Below, one piece after another: positions 17,748 to 27,363 of a stretch of DNA of 64,000 nucleotides. The position numbers were made by a program, and so were the translations under genes. The stretch covers positions 806,001 to 870,000 of the forward strand of contig NZ_CP035494.1 of the NCBI RefSeq assembly GCF_004135285.1, given 5' to 3'. This DNA comes from Microbacterium protaetiae. Lineage in GTDB: Bacteria > Actinomycetota > Actinomycetes > Actinomycetales > Microbacteriaceae. The first letter of the stretch is position 1. Every line of letters begins with the position of its first letter. The notes beneath the pieces are model-generated. The model searched no databases, was not told the origin of the DNA, and saw only the letters and a program-made list of their open reading frames with translations.

Positions 17748-19208
17748 CTACGCCTCAGCGGCGGCGGTGCCGCGCGCGATGTCGGCGCGCTCGTCCCAGC
17801 TGCGCCGGGTGACACGATCCAGCGCCACCTGACGACGCATCGACTCGGCTTTCTCGTACAGCGAGGGCTCGCCGTAGCTGGTGAGCACCTTCACCAGAAC
17901 GGGCAGCAACTCGATCATGAAGAACAGGGCGGCGATGAGCGCGTGCGCCCAGGCGAGCGTGGGTTCCTTCTGCGAGAGCCGGTCGAGCGCGCTGATCTGA
18001 CTGAGCAGCCCCACGGCATCGGCGTTGCCGCCGGCGACCGCCGCGGCCCGCGCGTCGTAGGCCTTCTGCGCCTGCTCGTACTGCGTGCGCGCGGCCGGCA
18101 GCTCGGCCTGTGCCTGCTTCTTGTTCTGCGCGGCCGAGGCCTCGGCCGCCTGGGTCCCCGAGGCGTCGGCGGCAGCGAGCGTGGCATTGGCCTCGCGCAG
18201 CTTGGCGGCCAGGGCGTCGTACGATTCCTGTGCCGATGCCAGCTGGCTCTTGGCCGCGGCGGCACTGGCCCCGCTGCCGGTCACGCCGGTGCAACCGGCC
18301 ACCGTGCCCTTGCCCTCGCCGGTCAGCTCGCACTGATACAGCGCGCGTGCCTGGTCGATGACCTTCTGCTGCGCGTCAAGCTTCGTGTTCAGGTCATCGA
18401 CGGTCTTCTGTGCGGCGGCCGATGCCGCCGAGGTCGTCGAGGTGCCCGCGACGATTCCGGTGGCGGCCTGGTTCTCGAGCTCGCTGACGCGCTTGCTCGC
18501 GGCATCCAGTGCCGTCTTCTCGGGCCCGTCCGAGACGCCCTGCTGGTCGGCGAGGGCGTTGGTGATGTTCGTCGAGGTGACCTCGCGTGCGATGTCGTTG
18601 TGGAACACCTGCAGCACGAGCGGCTCTGCCACGACGATGCCGATGATCGCGGCCATCACCACCCGGGGCAGGGCGAGTGCGATGAGCTTGAGAATGCTCG
18701 TGGACGCCCGCATGGTCGAGGTGAGAAAGCGGTCGAGGTTGAAGATGATCAGCGCCCACACCAGCGCGACGGGAACGGCGATCCACACCATGACCCCCAC
18801 CCCGGTGATGAGGGCGAAGAACATCGACAGCGCCGAGACGAGGGCGGTGCCGGCGAGCACGAAGAACATCTGCACGAATCGGGATGTCTCGATCGGCACT
18901 TCTGCGAGCACTTCGGCGTCGGCGCCGCCGAGCACGGCCAGTCGCCGGGTCCACGGCAGGCGAGGGCGGGAGAGGACGAGAGGAGTGGATGCCACGGCCG
19001 GAGCGGCCGGTGCGTCGGGTTCGTCGGGTTCTTCGCTGGCCGGAGCGCCCCACGGCGCGAGCGATTCCGCCGTCGTTTCGGCCTCATCGGCGGCGGTCGC
19101 CGCGATGTCGCTCAGGTACAACGGCTCCGTCTCCTCCTGCTCGTCGGCATCGAGCAGAAGGCGACCATCGGAGCCGAAGCGGCCCGGGCGGTGGGCGGAA
19201 AAAGACAT
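17748..19208 (-). CDS. DUF4407 membrane protein
   Basis: 486 aa. About 75 N-terminal residues are acidic and disordered. Two pairs of hydrophobic segments lie at about 110-165 and 185-215. A long Ala/Gln/Glu-rich region (about 235-415) is predicted to be extracytoplasmic or coiled coil. It is followed by another hydrophobic helix (HALIAALFFMIELLPVLVKVL) and the terminal GEPSLYEKAESMRR. This last pattern is characteristic of DUF4407. The function of the family is not established. It is transcribed alone, with a palindromic repeat just 3' of its stop. Confidence 0.85.
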   Translation of the reverse strand: MSFSAHRPGRFGSDGRLLLDADEQEETEPLYLSDIAATAADEAETTAESLAPWGAPASEEPDEPDAPAAPAVASTPLVLSRPRLPWTRRLAVLGGADAEVLAEVPIETSRFVQMFFVLAGTALVSALSMFFALITGVGVMVWIAVPVALVWALIIFNLDRFLTSTMRASTSILKLIALALPRVVMAAIIGIVVAEPLVLQVFHNDIAREVTSTNITNALADQQGVSDGPEKTALDAASKRVSELENQAATGIVAGTSTTSAASAAAQKTVDDLNTKLDAQQKVIDQARALYQCELTGEGKGTVAGCTGVTGSGASAAAAKSQLASAQESYDALAAKLREANATLAAADASGTQAAEASAAQNKKQAQAELPAARTQYEQAQKAYDARAAAVAGGNADAVGLLSQISALDRLSQKEPTLAWAHALIAALFFMIELLPVLVKVLTSYGEPSLYEKAESMRRQVALDRVTRRSWDERADIARGTAAAEA

Positions 19209-19302
19209 CGTGCCAGGTTAGACGGGCCCTCCTGGGGATCCGATAGAAGGCACCTCGGAAGCGGCTATGACCGAGGCATCCACCCGTACCCGACATATGC
19301 AT

Positions 19303-19331
19303 TCGACTCTTACATAAGTTCGCTATACAAT
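19303..19331 (+). promoter_or_regulatory. Promoter of marR-MFS operon, probably leaderless
   Basis: TCGACT (19303-19308) and TACAAT (19326-19331) lie 17 bases apart. The ATG at 19339 is 7 bases after the -10 box, where transcription would begin, so no leader or ribosome site is expected. The AT-rich stretch CTTACATAAGTTCGCTATACAA around it is also the likeliest MarR operator. Confidence 0.5.
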
Positions 19332-19338
19332 TGCCTTC

Positions 19339-19791
19339 ATGCCGAAGACAGCAACGCGCGTCGACGCGGCGCGGCTGGGAACGACGCTCGATCGGCTCAT
19401 CCGATTGCTTCGCCGTTCCACACTGCCCGGCGACCTCAGCCCGGTCGCCGCCTCGACCCTGTACACGCTCGTGCACAGCGGGCCCTCCCGGCTGACCGCA
19501 CTCGCCGAGGCCGAGCATGTCACCCAGCCGGCGATGACCCAGGTCGTCACCCGGCTCGAGCACGCGGGCCTGGTCGCGCGCGCGGCTGACCCGCACGACG
19601 GCCGCGCGGTCATCGTCGAGGTCACCGAGGCCGGCCGCGAACTGAACGGTGCACGGCGCCGCGCGCGCGCCGCTGTGCTCGACGATCTCACCGCACAGCT
19701 TCCCCCCGCGGCACGTGAGACCCTCACCGCCGCCATCCCCGTGCTCGAACAGCTCGTCGACATCGCCGACGAGCGGCGCGCAACGCGCTGA
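19339..19791 (+). CDS. MarR-family regulator of the adjacent MFS transporter
   Basis: 150 aa. Winged helix at residues 30-100: RLTALAEAEHVTQPAMTQVVTRLEHAGLV (seen in pieces), then the wing with the family's Asp-x-Arg (ADPHDGRAVIVEVT). The C-terminal helices are for dimerisation. The MFS gene starts 33 bases downstream on the same strand. The arrangement suggests a drug-responsive repressor of the efflux pump. Ligand unknown. Confidence 0.88.
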   Translation: MPKTATRVDAARLGTTLDRLIRLLRRSTLPGDLSPVAASTLYTLVHSGPSRLTALAEAEHVTQPAMTQVVTRLEHAGLVARAADPHDGRAVIVEVTEAGRELNGARRRARAAVLDDLTAQLPPAARETLTAAIPVLEQLVDIADERRATR

Positions 19792-19824
19792 GCATCCCAT
19801 CCCCACAGCAAGGAGCACACTTTC

Positions 19825-21132
19825 GTGGAGTCCACGTCCACCAGCAAGCCCAGCATGTTCCGACAGCCGAAGGCCGTCTGGGCCGTCGCTTTCGCGTGCG
19901 TCATCTCGTTCATGGGCATCGGATTCGTCGACCCGATCCTGCCCGCCATCGGCGAGCAGATGCACGCCAGCCACGCCCAGGTCGAACTGCTGTTCACCAG
20001 CTACCTGCTCGTCACCGCCGTCGCGATGCTCGGCACCGGATGGGTCTCGAGCCGCATCGGCGGCAAGCGCACGCTCATTCTCGGCCTGATCCTGATCGTG
20101 GTGTTCGCCGCCCTGGCCGGCTTCTCGCCGACCATCGGCGCGATGGTCGGATTCCGCGCCGGCTGGGGCCTGGGCAACGCGTTGTTCATCGCCACGAGCC
20201 TGGCGGTGATCGTCGGCAGCGCCACCGGCGGCGTGCGCGGCGCGATCGCCATCTACGAGGCGGCGATGGGTGTCGGCATCGCCGTCGGCCCGCTGCTGGG
20301 CGGGCTGCTGGGCTCGATCGGCTGGGAGTGGCCGTTCTTCGGCGTCTCGGTGCTGATGCTCATCGGCCTGGTCGGCACGAGCGTGTTCGTGACCAACGCC
20401 CCCACCACCACGCACAAGCTGTCGCTGTCGGCACCGCTGAAGGCGCTGCGCCACAAGGGGCTGCTCATGCTCAGCCTGGTGGCCCTGCTCTACAACTGGG
20501 CGTTCTTCACGGTGCTCGCCTACGCGCCCCTGCAGATGGGGATGAGCAGCGCGGTGCTTCTCGGTCTGGTCTTCTTCGGCTGGGGCATCCTGGTCGCTAT
20601 CTTCGCCGTGTTCGTCGCCCCGCGTCTGGAGCGGCGGTTCGGCCTGGTTCCCGTACTCGTCGCGGCGTTCGCCTTTCTCACCGTCGACATGGCCGTGGCC
20701 GCCATCTGGGCCGACATCCCCGCCGTTCTCATCGTGACGGTCATCGTCTCGGGCGTCTGCTCGGGCCTGAACAACACGCTGGTCACGCAGGCGGTCATGG
20801 AGGTCGCCCCCGTCGAGCGCCCCGTCGCCAGCGCGTCGTACAGCTTCGTGCGATTCCTCGGCGGCGGGCTCGCCCCGTTCGTCGCGGGCATCGTGGGCAC
20901 CGCGCTGAGCGTGCACGTGCCGTTCTGGATCGCCGTGGGCGCGCTGCTCATCGCCATCGTGCTGCTGCTGGCTTCGCGCAAGCTGATCACCGCGGGGGTG
21001 GCGGCAGCCGAGGCCGCTGACGAAGAGGTGCTGCCGATCGCCGCCGGCGACTCCCCCGCCGAGCCCGTGCTGCTGCTGCACGATGAGCCCACCGACCAAG
21101 GCGTTGCGACGGGCACCATCCGCACGCAGTGA
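19825..21132 (+). CDS. MFS efflux transporter, DHA1-like
   Basis: 435 aa with 12 hydrophobic segments. The N-terminal half has GIGFVDPILPAIGEQM and the loop 2-3 motif WVSSRIGGKR (motif A of the major facilitator superfamily). The sixth-helix region shows AVGPLLGGLLG, the motif C of proton-coupled drug antiporters. The GTG start follows AAGGAG with an 8-base spacing. An acidic C-terminal tail is cytoplasmic. Co-transcribed with the MarR gene and closed by a strong hairpin at 21141-21180. Drug or metabolite export is probable. Confidence 0.88.
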   Translation: MESTSTSKPSMFRQPKAVWAVAFACVISFMGIGFVDPILPAIGEQMHASHAQVELLFTSYLLVTAVAMLGTGWVSSRIGGKRTLILGLILIVVFAALAGFSPTIGAMVGFRAGWGLGNALFIATSLAVIVGSATGGVRGAIAIYEAAMGVGIAVGPLLGGLLGSIGWEWPFFGVSVLMLIGLVGTSVFVTNAPTTTHKLSLSAPLKALRHKGLLMLSLVALLYNWAFFTVLAYAPLQMGMSSAVLLGLVFFGWGILVAIFAVFVAPRLERRFGLVPVLVAAFAFLTVDMAVAAIWADIPAVLIVTVIVSGVCSGLNNTLVTQAVMEVAPVERPVASASYSFVRFLGGGLAPFVAGIVGTALSVHVPFWIAVGALLIAIVLLLASRKLITAGVAAAEAADEEVLPIAAGDSPAEPVLLLHDEPTDQGVATGTIRTQ

Positions 21133-21140
21133 CGCGGTGA

Positions 21141-21180
21141 CGCAGATCGCCCCGGCTCATCCGAGTCGGGGCGATCTGCG
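21141..21180. terminator. Bidirectional terminator-like hairpin after the MFS gene
   Basis: A perfect 14-bp inverted repeat (CGCAGATCGCCCCG and its complement) with a 12-base loop lies 8 bases after the MFS stop. It also lies between two converging genes (MFS and rlmN). There is no T-run, as is common in high-GC actinobacteria. Confidence 0.75.
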
Positions 21181-21219
21181 TTGCGGGTGATGCCGGGTCG
21201 CGGCATCCGCGTCTGCCGG

Positions 21220-22440
21220 TCAGTCCACGGGGGTCGCGGCAGCGGCCTGCTGATCGGCCTCGGTTGCCACCAGCTGCCCGCACGCACCGTCGATGTCTTT
21301 GCCGCGGGTGTCGCGGATGGTGGTGGGGATGCCGCGGGCTTCGAGCCGGCGGACGAACTCGTCTTGCACAGGCCTGTCAGAGGCCGTCCACACCGAGCCG
21401 GGCGTCGGGTTCAACGGAATCGGGTTCACGTGCACCCACCCGTGCCCGCGCGCGTTGAGCTTGTCGGCGAGCAGATCGGCGCGCCAGCCGTGGTCGTTCA
21501 TGTCTTTGATGAGCGCGTACTCGATCGAGACGCGGCGTCCGGTCTTCGCGAAATACTCGTAGGCGGCATCCAGCGCCTCATCGACCTTCCACCGGGAGTT
21601 GACCGGGATCATCTCGTCGCGCAGCTCGTCATCGGGAGCGTGCAGCGACAGCGCGAAGGTCACCGGGATGTTCTCGTTCGACAGCTTGCGGATGGCCGGA
21701 ACCAGCCCCACCGTCGAGATGGTGATGCCACGGGCGCTCATGCCCATGCCGTGCGTCTTGTCGGTCATGACGCGCACGGCGTGCATGACCCGGGCGTAGT
21801 TGGCCATCGGCTCACCCATGCCCATGAACACGATGTTCGTCACGCGCTCGCCGTCGTGGCCGACATGGCGCGGGTCGCCCAACTGCCCCTCAGCGATCAC
21901 GCGATTCGCGCGCACGACCTGCGCGACGATCTCGGCCGCCGACATGTTGCGGGTCAGGCCCGCCTGCCCGGTCGCACAGAACGGGCAGTTCATGCCGCAG
22001 CCCGCCTGGCTCGACACGCACAGCGTGATCCGGCCCGGGTAGCGCATGAGGACCGACTCGACCAGGGCCCCGTTGTGCAGCTTCCAGAGGAACTTGATCG
22101 TGTCACCGCGGTCGGTGGAAAGTCGCCGCACCTCGGTCAGCAGCGGCGGCAGCAGTGTGTGCACGAGCTGTTCGCGGCCCTCGGCAGGCAGATCGGTCAT
22201 CTCGGCCGGGTCATGCGTGCAATGGGTGAAGAAGTGCTTCTCGAGCTGCCGGGCACGGAACGGCGGCATCCCGAGCTCGTGCATCTTCTCGACGCGCTGC
22301 TCGGGCGTGAGGTCGGCGAAGTGTGCCGGGGGCTTGCCGCGGCGGGGACTGGCGAACTGCAGCAGGGGCCGACCCTCGGCATCCTTCTTCTGCGTCCATC
22401 CCTCGGTGCGCGGCCGCACCTGCGCGCGCGGTGTGGTCAT
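21220..22440 (-). CDS. rlmN: 23S rRNA (adenine-2503-C2)/tRNA methyltransferase
   Basis: 406 aa radical-SAM enzyme that methylates C2 of A2503 in 23S rRNA. The iron-sulfur triad is in [14 protein letters not shown] (Cys-x3-Cys-x2-Cys). GMGEPMANY is the SAM-binding motif, and the C-terminal DIDGACGQL holds the second catalytic Cys that carries the methyl intermediate. The N-terminal 55 residues include a basic accessory region. Stand-alone gene. Confidence 0.96.
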   Translation of the reverse strand: MTTPRAQVRPRTEGWTQKKDAEGRPLLQFASPRRGKPPAHFADLTPEQRVEKMHELGMPPFRARQLEKHFFTHCTHDPAEMTDLPAEGREQLVHTLLPPLLTEVRRLSTDRGDTIKFLWKLHNGALVESVLMRYPGRITLCVSSQAGCGMNCPFCATGQAGLTRNMSAAEIVAQVVRANRVIAEGQLGDPRHVGHDGERVTNIVFMGMGEPMANYARVMHAVRVMTDKTHGMGMSARGITISTVGLVPAIRKLSNENIPVTFALSLHAPDDELRDEMIPVNSRWKVDEALDAAYEYFAKTGRRVSIEYALIKDMNDHGWRADLLADKLNARGHGWVHVNPIPLNPTPGSVWTASDRPVQDEFVRRLEARGIPTTIRDTRGKDIDGACGQLVATEADQQAAAATPVD

Positions 22441-22504
22441 GCCTTCCAGCGTATGGGGTGCGGCTGGGCAGACGCCGAGCAGCGCGCTGGCGCGGAGGTT
22501 TGCT

Positions 22505-22590
22505 GTTCAGCTCGCAGGACGATCTGTGCCCGGGCCGACGACACGCCGGGCGACACGCCCGGGGGATCCAAAACGTCCTGCGAGCCGAAC
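22505..22590. repeat. Dispersed 86-bp palindromic element, copy 2
   Basis: The outer arms (22505-22520 and 22575-22590) pair over 15 of 16 bases. The interior repeats the ACACGCCGGGCGACACGCCC core of the copy at 17638-17723. This copy lies between the divergent starts of rlmN and the nucleosidase-like gene, so it cannot be a terminator of either one. The shared arms and core show one repeat family. Confidence 0.85.
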
Positions 22591-22630
22591 ACGGGGCGGC
22601 CGGCGCGGTGAGGCCTGGAAGAATGGCCGG

Positions 22631-23203
22631 GTGAAACTTCTCGTCGCGGCGCTGGACGCCGAACTGGTCGCGTTCCCCGATCCCCTGCCGGGCTTCGACC
22701 GGCTCGTGACCGGTCCCGGCAAGCTGCAGGCGACGTTCGCTCTCACCCGCGCGCTGGACGCGAACTCATACGACGAGATCCTCGTCGTCGGCACGGCCGG
22801 TGCCATCGATACGCTCCTGGATCCGACCGTCTACGAGATCGACGCGGCCATTCAGCACGATGTGACCGACATCGACGGCGTGGTCGGCCAGCATGTGTCG
22901 CTGCCTGCGCGCGTCGTCGTGCCGGCCGAGGTGATCCGCCGTGAGGCGGTGACCATCGCCACCGGCGATCACTTCGTCGACGATGCCGAGGCCGTCGCGT
23001 CGATCCGTCCGCTGGGCGCCCGCCTCGTCGACATGGAGACCTACGCCTACATCTGGGTCGCCGAGCGCTTCGGCGTGCCGATCCGGGTGCTCAAGGCGGT
23101 CTCGGACCGCGCCCAAGACGGGGCCATCACCGACTGGCGCGCCGCCGTTGCTGCGTGCAGCGCGCAACTGCGCGACGTCGTACGCGCCGAGTACGGCGTC
23201 TGA
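22631..23203 (+). CDS. Nucleoside phosphorylase/nucleosidase-family protein
   Basis: 190 aa, shorter than the usual 230 of MTA/SAH nucleosidases. The strand-loop LVVGTAGAI and the C-terminal DMETYAYIWVAE match the substrate-binding VDMExxA of the PNP/UDP phosphorylase fold. They are followed by VLKAVSDRAQDGAI with the conserved Ser-Asp. A GTG at 22631 gives a start right at the first beta strand (MKLLVAALDAEL); the frame is open further upstream through a repeat element but without support. It precedes a LacI gene by 61 bases. Exact substrate unknown. Confidence 0.75.
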   Translation: MKLLVAALDAELVAFPDPLPGFDRLVTGPGKLQATFALTRALDANSYDEILVVGTAGAIDTLLDPTVYEIDAAIQHDVTDIDGVVGQHVSLPARVVVPAEVIRREAVTIATGDHFVDDAEAVASIRPLGARLVDMETYAYIWVAERFGVPIRVLKAVSDRAQDGAITDWRAAVAACSAQLRDVVRAEYGV

Positions 23204-23264
23204 CGCCGCTCTCGTTCATCGCGGCCGCACGCGGCTGGCCGAACTCGTGCGGAATGATGGGAAC

Positions 23265-24275
23265 ATGCCCCCGAGCAACTCCGCACCCGGCGCGACGAGC
23301 ATCCGTGACGTCGCTCGCCGCGCCGGCGTCTCGCACATGACGGTCTCGCGCGTGCTCAACGGCGCCGAGAATGTGCGCCCGGCCACGCGCGATCAGGTGC
23401 TCGCAGCCATCGCCGAACTCAATTTCCGGCCCAGTCATATAGCGCGGGCTCTCGCAAGCGGCGGCATCCGCACCATCGGCATCCTCGACACCACCGGCGG
23501 TTTGCTCTACGGGCCGTCGAACACGATCTGGGCGATCGAGCTCGCCGCCCGCCGGGTGGGATACTCGGCCGTCGTCGCGGGCGTGGAGCCCAGCGACCGC
23601 GACTCGGTGCGGCAGGCGGTCGAACACCTGTTGGATCAGGATGCCTCTGGCCTCATCGTCATCGGTCCGAGTGCCCGTGCCCGCGAGGTCGTGGACGAGC
23701 TCGCCCCCCGCGTGCCGATCGTGACCATGCACGGCACGGGCGACGAGTCCGTGATCATCGCGCAGGCCGCAGCGGCGCGGGTCGCGACCCGGCACCTGCT
23801 CGACCTCGGCCACACCCGCATCGCGCACATCGCGGGGCCTACGCACTGGTACGAGGCGACCTCACGCCGGCAGGGATTCACCGACGAGCTGGCCGCCGCC
23901 GGACTCGAACCCGCCGCCGTCGAGCCCAGTGACTGGAGCCCGGCATCGGGGTACCAGGCCGCGACGCGGCTGCTGGAGAGATCCGAATTCAGCGCGGTGT
24001 TCTGCGCGAATGACTCGATAGCGCTCGGCTTCATCCATGCGGCCACGGATGCCGGACTCGACGTGCCCGCTGATGTCAGCGTCGTGGGGTTCGACGACAC
24101 CCCCGAAAGCGCGCACTACCGTCCGCCGCTGACGACGCTGCGGCAAGACTTCGCCGAGGGCGGGCGGCGCGCCGTCCTTTCGATCCTGGCGGCACTGGGC
24201 AACGACGTGTCCGTGCCCGAGTCGTCGCTGGTGCCGCAACTCGTGGTGCGCGCGTCTACTGCAGCGCGCGCCTGA
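23265..24275 (+). CDS. LacI-family repressor
   Basis: 336 aa. The N-terminal helix-turn-helix TSIRDVARRAGVSHMTVSRV (residues 10-29) and hinge helix (SHIARALASG) match LacI. They are followed by a periplasmic-binding-like sugar domain with DASGLIVIGPS and the C-terminal SVVGFDDTPESAHYRPPLTT. It lies just upstream of a sugar ABC importer whose promoter holds two palindromes of the type this family binds. It is therefore the likely repressor of that importer. The start at 23265 puts the HTH at the N terminus. Confidence 0.9.
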   Translation: MPPSNSAPGATSIRDVARRAGVSHMTVSRVLNGAENVRPATRDQVLAAIAELNFRPSHIARALASGGIRTIGILDTTGGLLYGPSNTIWAIELAARRVGYSAVVAGVEPSDRDSVRQAVEHLLDQDASGLIVIGPSARAREVVDELAPRVPIVTMHGTGDESVIIAQAAAARVATRHLLDLGHTRIAHIAGPTHWYEATSRRQGFTDELAAAGLEPAAVEPSDWSPASGYQAATRLLERSEFSAVFCANDSIALGFIHAATDAGLDVPADVSVVGFDDTPESAHYRPPLTTLRQDFAEGGRRAVLSILAALGNDVSVPESSLVPQLVVRASTAARA

Positions 24276-24357
24276 CGGCACCTGCTCCCGGCTTCGACGT
24301 GCGCGCGTGCGTCGGAACCAGTGGGGAGTCGCGCCGAAGCGCCACATGTGCGGCGAC

Positions 24358-24433
24358 TTGACGACGCACGCCACGTGTGCTTAGTCTGACTTCCGGCATT
24401 GTTACCGGTATCATTTCGAGTCATTGGTACCAA
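24358..24433 (+). promoter_or_regulatory. Promoter with two LacI-type palindromic operators, sugar ABC operon
   Basis: A -35-like TTGACG (24358-24363) is followed by TAGTCT (24382-24387). Downstream lie TGTTACCGGTATCA (24400-24413), a palindrome matching at 12 of 14 positions and centred on CCGG, and the perfect palindrome TTGGTACCAA (24424-24433). Even, CG-centred palindromes of this size are typical LacI-family operators. The adjacent LacI gene is the obvious candidate to bind them. Placed after the promoter, they would block elongation or initiation. Confidence 0.6.
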
Positions 24434-24470
24434 CCGACCCGCCCATCATCCCGAACGAAGGAGTTCTCCC

Positions 24471-24587
24471 GTGGTCATCGACGACTGCAAGATCGCTTTC
24501 CGTTCTCACGCCCTGCCGCTGAGCGAGCACACTCACGCGTATGCCGCAGCGACTCCGGCATCCTGTGTCATCTCCGCACACGGATGA
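24471..24587 (+). CDS. Possible 38-codon leader ORF of the sugar ABC operon
   Basis: A GTG at 24471 stands after AAGGAG (24459-24464) with a good spacing. It opens 38 codons ([20 protein letters not shown] and onward) and ends in a TGA that overlaps an ATG (ATGA) 30 bases before the lipoprotein start. I recognise no homologous family. It may be a translated leader that couples to the binding-protein gene, a remnant of a lost gene, or chance. The strong ribosome site is the main argument for translation. Confidence 0.4.
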   Translation: MVIDDCKIAFRSHALPLSEHTHAYAAATPASCVISAHG

Positions 24588-24613
24588 AAACCATCAAGAG
24601 GAAGGCAGGAACC

Positions 24614-25753
24614 ATGACGTTCCGCACCAAGAAGATCGCAGCCGTCGCTGTCGCGGCCGGTCTCGTACTCGGCCTCGCGGCCTGCTCCGGCGGACGCGGC
24701 GGCACCGGTAACGCCGATGACTCCGGCGACGCGAACGAAGGCGCTTTGGTCGGCATCGCGATGCCGACCAAAGTCGACCAGCGCTGGATCCAGGACGGCG
24801 ACAATGTTGTGAAGTACCTCAAGGAGGCCGGATACGAGACTGACCTCGAATACGCGAACAACGACATCCCGACGCAGGCACAACAGATCGAGACGATGAT
24901 CACGAAGGGTGCGAAGGTACTCGTCATCGCATCGATCGACGGCGGCGCGCTCGGCCAGCAGCTCGACGACGCGAAGGACGCTGGAGTCAAGGTCATCTCG
25001 TACGACCGGCTCCTCACCGGGGACGAGAACGTCGACTACTACGCGACGTTCGATAACTTCAAGGTTGGGGTGCTGCAGGCGAACTCACTTCTGACCGGTC
25101 TCGGCTACCTCGACGCAAACGGCAGCAAGACCGGCAAGAAGGGACCATGGCACGTTGAATTGTTCGCTGGTAGCCCCGACGACAACAACGCAACGTTCTT
25201 CTACAACGGCGCAATGAGCGTCCTCCAGCCGCTCATCGACGACGGCACGCTGGAGGTCGCGAGCGGCCAGACCAAGTTCAACCAGATCGCCATCCAGGGA
25301 TGGGATCCGGCCACTGCCAAGCAGCGCATGGACGACCTGCTCGCCAAGAGCTACTCGACGGGCGCGACGAAGCTAGACGGCGTGCTCTCGCCGTACGACG
25401 GACTCTCCGATGGAATTATCGCCGCGCTTGAGAGCGGCGGTTACAAGGTGGGTAGTGACACGTGGCCCATCATCACCGGGCAGGACGCTGAGGTCGCCAG
25501 CGTGAAGCAGATCATCGCGGGTTCGCAGTACTCGACGGTCTTTAAGGACACCCGCAACCTGGCCAAGCAGGCAGTTGCGATGACCGAGGCACTGCTCAAG
25601 GACAAGAAGCCCGAAGTAAACGACACGAAGAGCTATGACAACGGCAAGAAGGTCGTGCCCACTTACCTGCTTCCCCCGGTCGTCGTGACGAACGAGAACT
25701 ACCAGAGCGAACTCATCGACAGCGGGTACTACACCGAGGACGACCTCAAGTAG
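24614..25753 (+). CDS. chvE: Sugar ABC transporter, ChvE-like binding lipoprotein
   Basis: 379 aa. A basic N terminus, a hydrophobic stretch and the lipobox LGLAAC (Cys24) mark a membrane-anchored lipoprotein. The mature part is a type I periplasmic-binding fold. [34 protein letters not shown] and the closing [10 protein letters not shown] match ChvE/multiple-monosaccharide binding proteins (xylose, arabinose, galactose, glucose). The start at 24614 has GAAGGCAGGA upstream; an in-frame ATG at 24584 would add 10 residues. It is followed by a stem-loop and then gguA. Myo-inositol is an alternative ligand because the CUT2 class also includes inositol importers. Confidence 0.88.
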   Translation: MTFRTKKIAAVAVAAGLVLGLAACSGGRGGTGNADDSGDANEGALVGIAMPTKVDQRWIQDGDNVVKYLKEAGYETDLEYANNDIPTQAQQIETMITKGAKVLVIASIDGGALGQQLDDAKDAGVKVISYDRLLTGDENVDYYATFDNFKVGVLQANSLLTGLGYLDANGSKTGKKGPWHVELFAGSPDDNNATFFYNGAMSVLQPLIDDGTLEVASGQTKFNQIAIQGWDPATAKQRMDDLLAKSYSTGATKLDGVLSPYDGLSDGIIAALESGGYKVGSDTWPIITGQDAEVASVKQIIAGSQYSTVFKDTRNLAKQAVAMTEALLKDKKPEVNDTKSYDNGKKVVPTYLLPPVVVTNENYQSELIDSGYYTEDDLK

Positions 25754-25767
25754 ACACCGCCACACCC

Positions 25768-25800
25768 GTGCTGGGCGCCCTGCTTAGGGGCGCCCAGCAC
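25768..25800 (+). terminator. Intercistronic stem-loop after the binding-protein gene
   Basis: A perfect 13-bp inverted repeat (GTGCTGGGCGCCC and complement) with a 7-base loop lies between the binding-protein gene and the ATPase gene. Such structures protect the upstream mRNA and partly stop transcription. This would give more binding protein than membrane subunits. Confidence 0.75.
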
Positions 25801-25818
25801 CATTCGAAGGGAAAGACC

Positions 25819-27363
25819 ATGACCGAGGACGCCATCCTCGAGATGCGCTCAATCACCAAAGAGTTCCCCGGCGTGAAAGCACTCTCAGACGTGAACCTCA
25901 CCGTGCGGCGGGGCGAGGTGCACGCCATTTGCGGCGAGAACGGTGCCGGCAAATCAACCCTCATGAACGTGCTCTCGGGGGTCTTCCCGCACGGCAGCTA
26001 CACCGGTGACATTGTCTTCGAAGGCGACGTCTGCAGGTTCGGCGGAATCGCGGATTCCGAACGCGCCGGCATCGTCATCATCCATCAGGAGCTCGCCCTG
26101 AGCCCGTTCCTGAGCATCGCCGAGAACATCTTCATCGGGAACGAGCGCGCTACCGGCGGATGGATCAGTTGGAGCAAGACAGAGACGCAGGCGCGCGAGT
26201 ACCTCACGCGTGTGGGCTTGCACGACGATCCCGCCGTCAAGGTCGGTGAACTCGGAGTGGGAAAACAGCAGCTCGTCGAGATCGCCAAAGCCCTGTCAAA
26301 AGATGTCACGCTGTTGATCCTGGATGAGCCGACCGCCGCTCTCAACGATGACGACTCCGAACGCCTACTCGATCTCATGCTCGAGTTGAAGGCACAAGGA
26401 GTCACCAGCATCCTCATCTCCCACAAGCTCAACGAGATCAAGAAGGTCGCTGACACCGTCACGATCATCCGTGACGGTCAGACGATCGAGACGCTTGATG
26501 CTGCGAGCCCCGATGTCAACGAGGGCCGCATCATCAAGGGCATGGTGGGTCGGGACATCACCCATCGTTTTCCAGAACACACTCCTCAGATCGGCGGAGA
26601 GCTGCTGCGCATCGAGGACTGGACGGTACATCATCCGTCGGATCGCTCACGCATCGTCGTCGACAAGGCCAACGTGATCGTCCACAGCGGCGAGATCGTC
26701 GGGATAGCCGGGCTGATGGGCGCCGGGCGTACTGAACTGGCCATGAGCGTTTTCGGCGCAAGCTGGGGCGCCGACATCTCGGGGACCGTTTACAAGGACG
26801 GCGAACCGATCGACGTGCACTCCGTGCCGGCTGCGATCAAGGCGGGCCTGGCCTACGCGACCGAAGACCGCAAGAAGTACGGGCTGAACCTCATCGAAGA
26901 CATCGCACGCAACATCTCAGGCGCAGCTCTCGGCAAGCTTGCGCGAGCCGGTTGGGTCGATCGCAACCGCGAGCACGTCATCGCTGAGAAGTATCGGCGT
27001 GACATGAACATCAAGGCACCCTCGGTGTCGGCTCTTACCGGCAAGCTCTCGGGCGGCAATCAACAGAAGGTCGTGCTTTCGAAGTGGATGTTCTCCGACC
27101 CGGACGTCCTCATTCTTGACGAGCCGACCCGCGGCATCGATGTCGGCGCGAAGTTCGAGATCTACACGATCATCAACCGGCTTGCTGACCAGGGCAAGGG
27201 TGTCATCGTCATCTCGTCTGAGCTGCCGGAGCTCCTGGGACTGTGTGACCGGATCTACACCCTTTCCGAAGGCGTCATCACCGCCGATATCCCCCGGGCC
27301 GAGGCATCCCCTGAGCGCCTCATGCAATACATGACCAAGATGAGAGAAGAGGACCACGTATGA
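25819..27363 (+). CDS. gguA: Sugar ABC transporter, duplicated ATPase (GguA-like)
   Basis: 514 aa with two ABC domains, the CUT2 layout. Domain 1: Walker [10 protein letters not shown] (about 40), Walker [13 protein letters not shown]. Domain 2: the usual degenerate Walker [10 protein letters not shown] (about 300), signature LSGGNQQKV and Walker [13 protein letters not shown]. The start at 25819 follows GAAGGGAAAG. It overlaps the permease gene by ATGA. It works with the ChvE-like protein and the GguB-like permease. Confidence 0.92.
   Translation: MTEDAILEMRSITKEFPGVKALSDVNLTVRRGEVHAICGENGAGKSTLMNVLSGVFPHGSYTGDIVFEGDVCRFGGIADSERAGIVIIHQELALSPFLSIAENIFIGNERATGGWISWSKTETQAREYLTRVGLHDDPAVKVGELGVGKQQLVEIAKALSKDVTLLILDEPTAALNDDDSERLLDLMLELKAQGVTSILISHKLNEIKKVADTVTIIRDGQTIETLDAASPDVNEGRIIKGMVGRDITHRFPEHTPQIGGELLRIEDWTVHHPSDRSRIVVDKANVIVHSGEIVGIAGLMGAGRTELAMSVFGASWGADISGTVYKDGEPIDVHSVPAAIKAGLAYATEDRKKYGLNLIEDIARNISGAALGKLARAGWVDRNREHVIAEKYRRDMNIKAPSVSALTGKLSGGNQQKVVLSKWMFSDPDVLILDEPTRGIDVGAKFEIYTIINRLADQGKGVIVISSELPELLGLCDRIYTLSEGVITADIPRAEASPERLMQYMTKMREEDHV

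Noticed and set aside
24276..24470. An additional gene before the leader ORF
   Set aside because: Only promoter and operator-like sequences are seen; frames crossing the region lack starts with ribosome sites.
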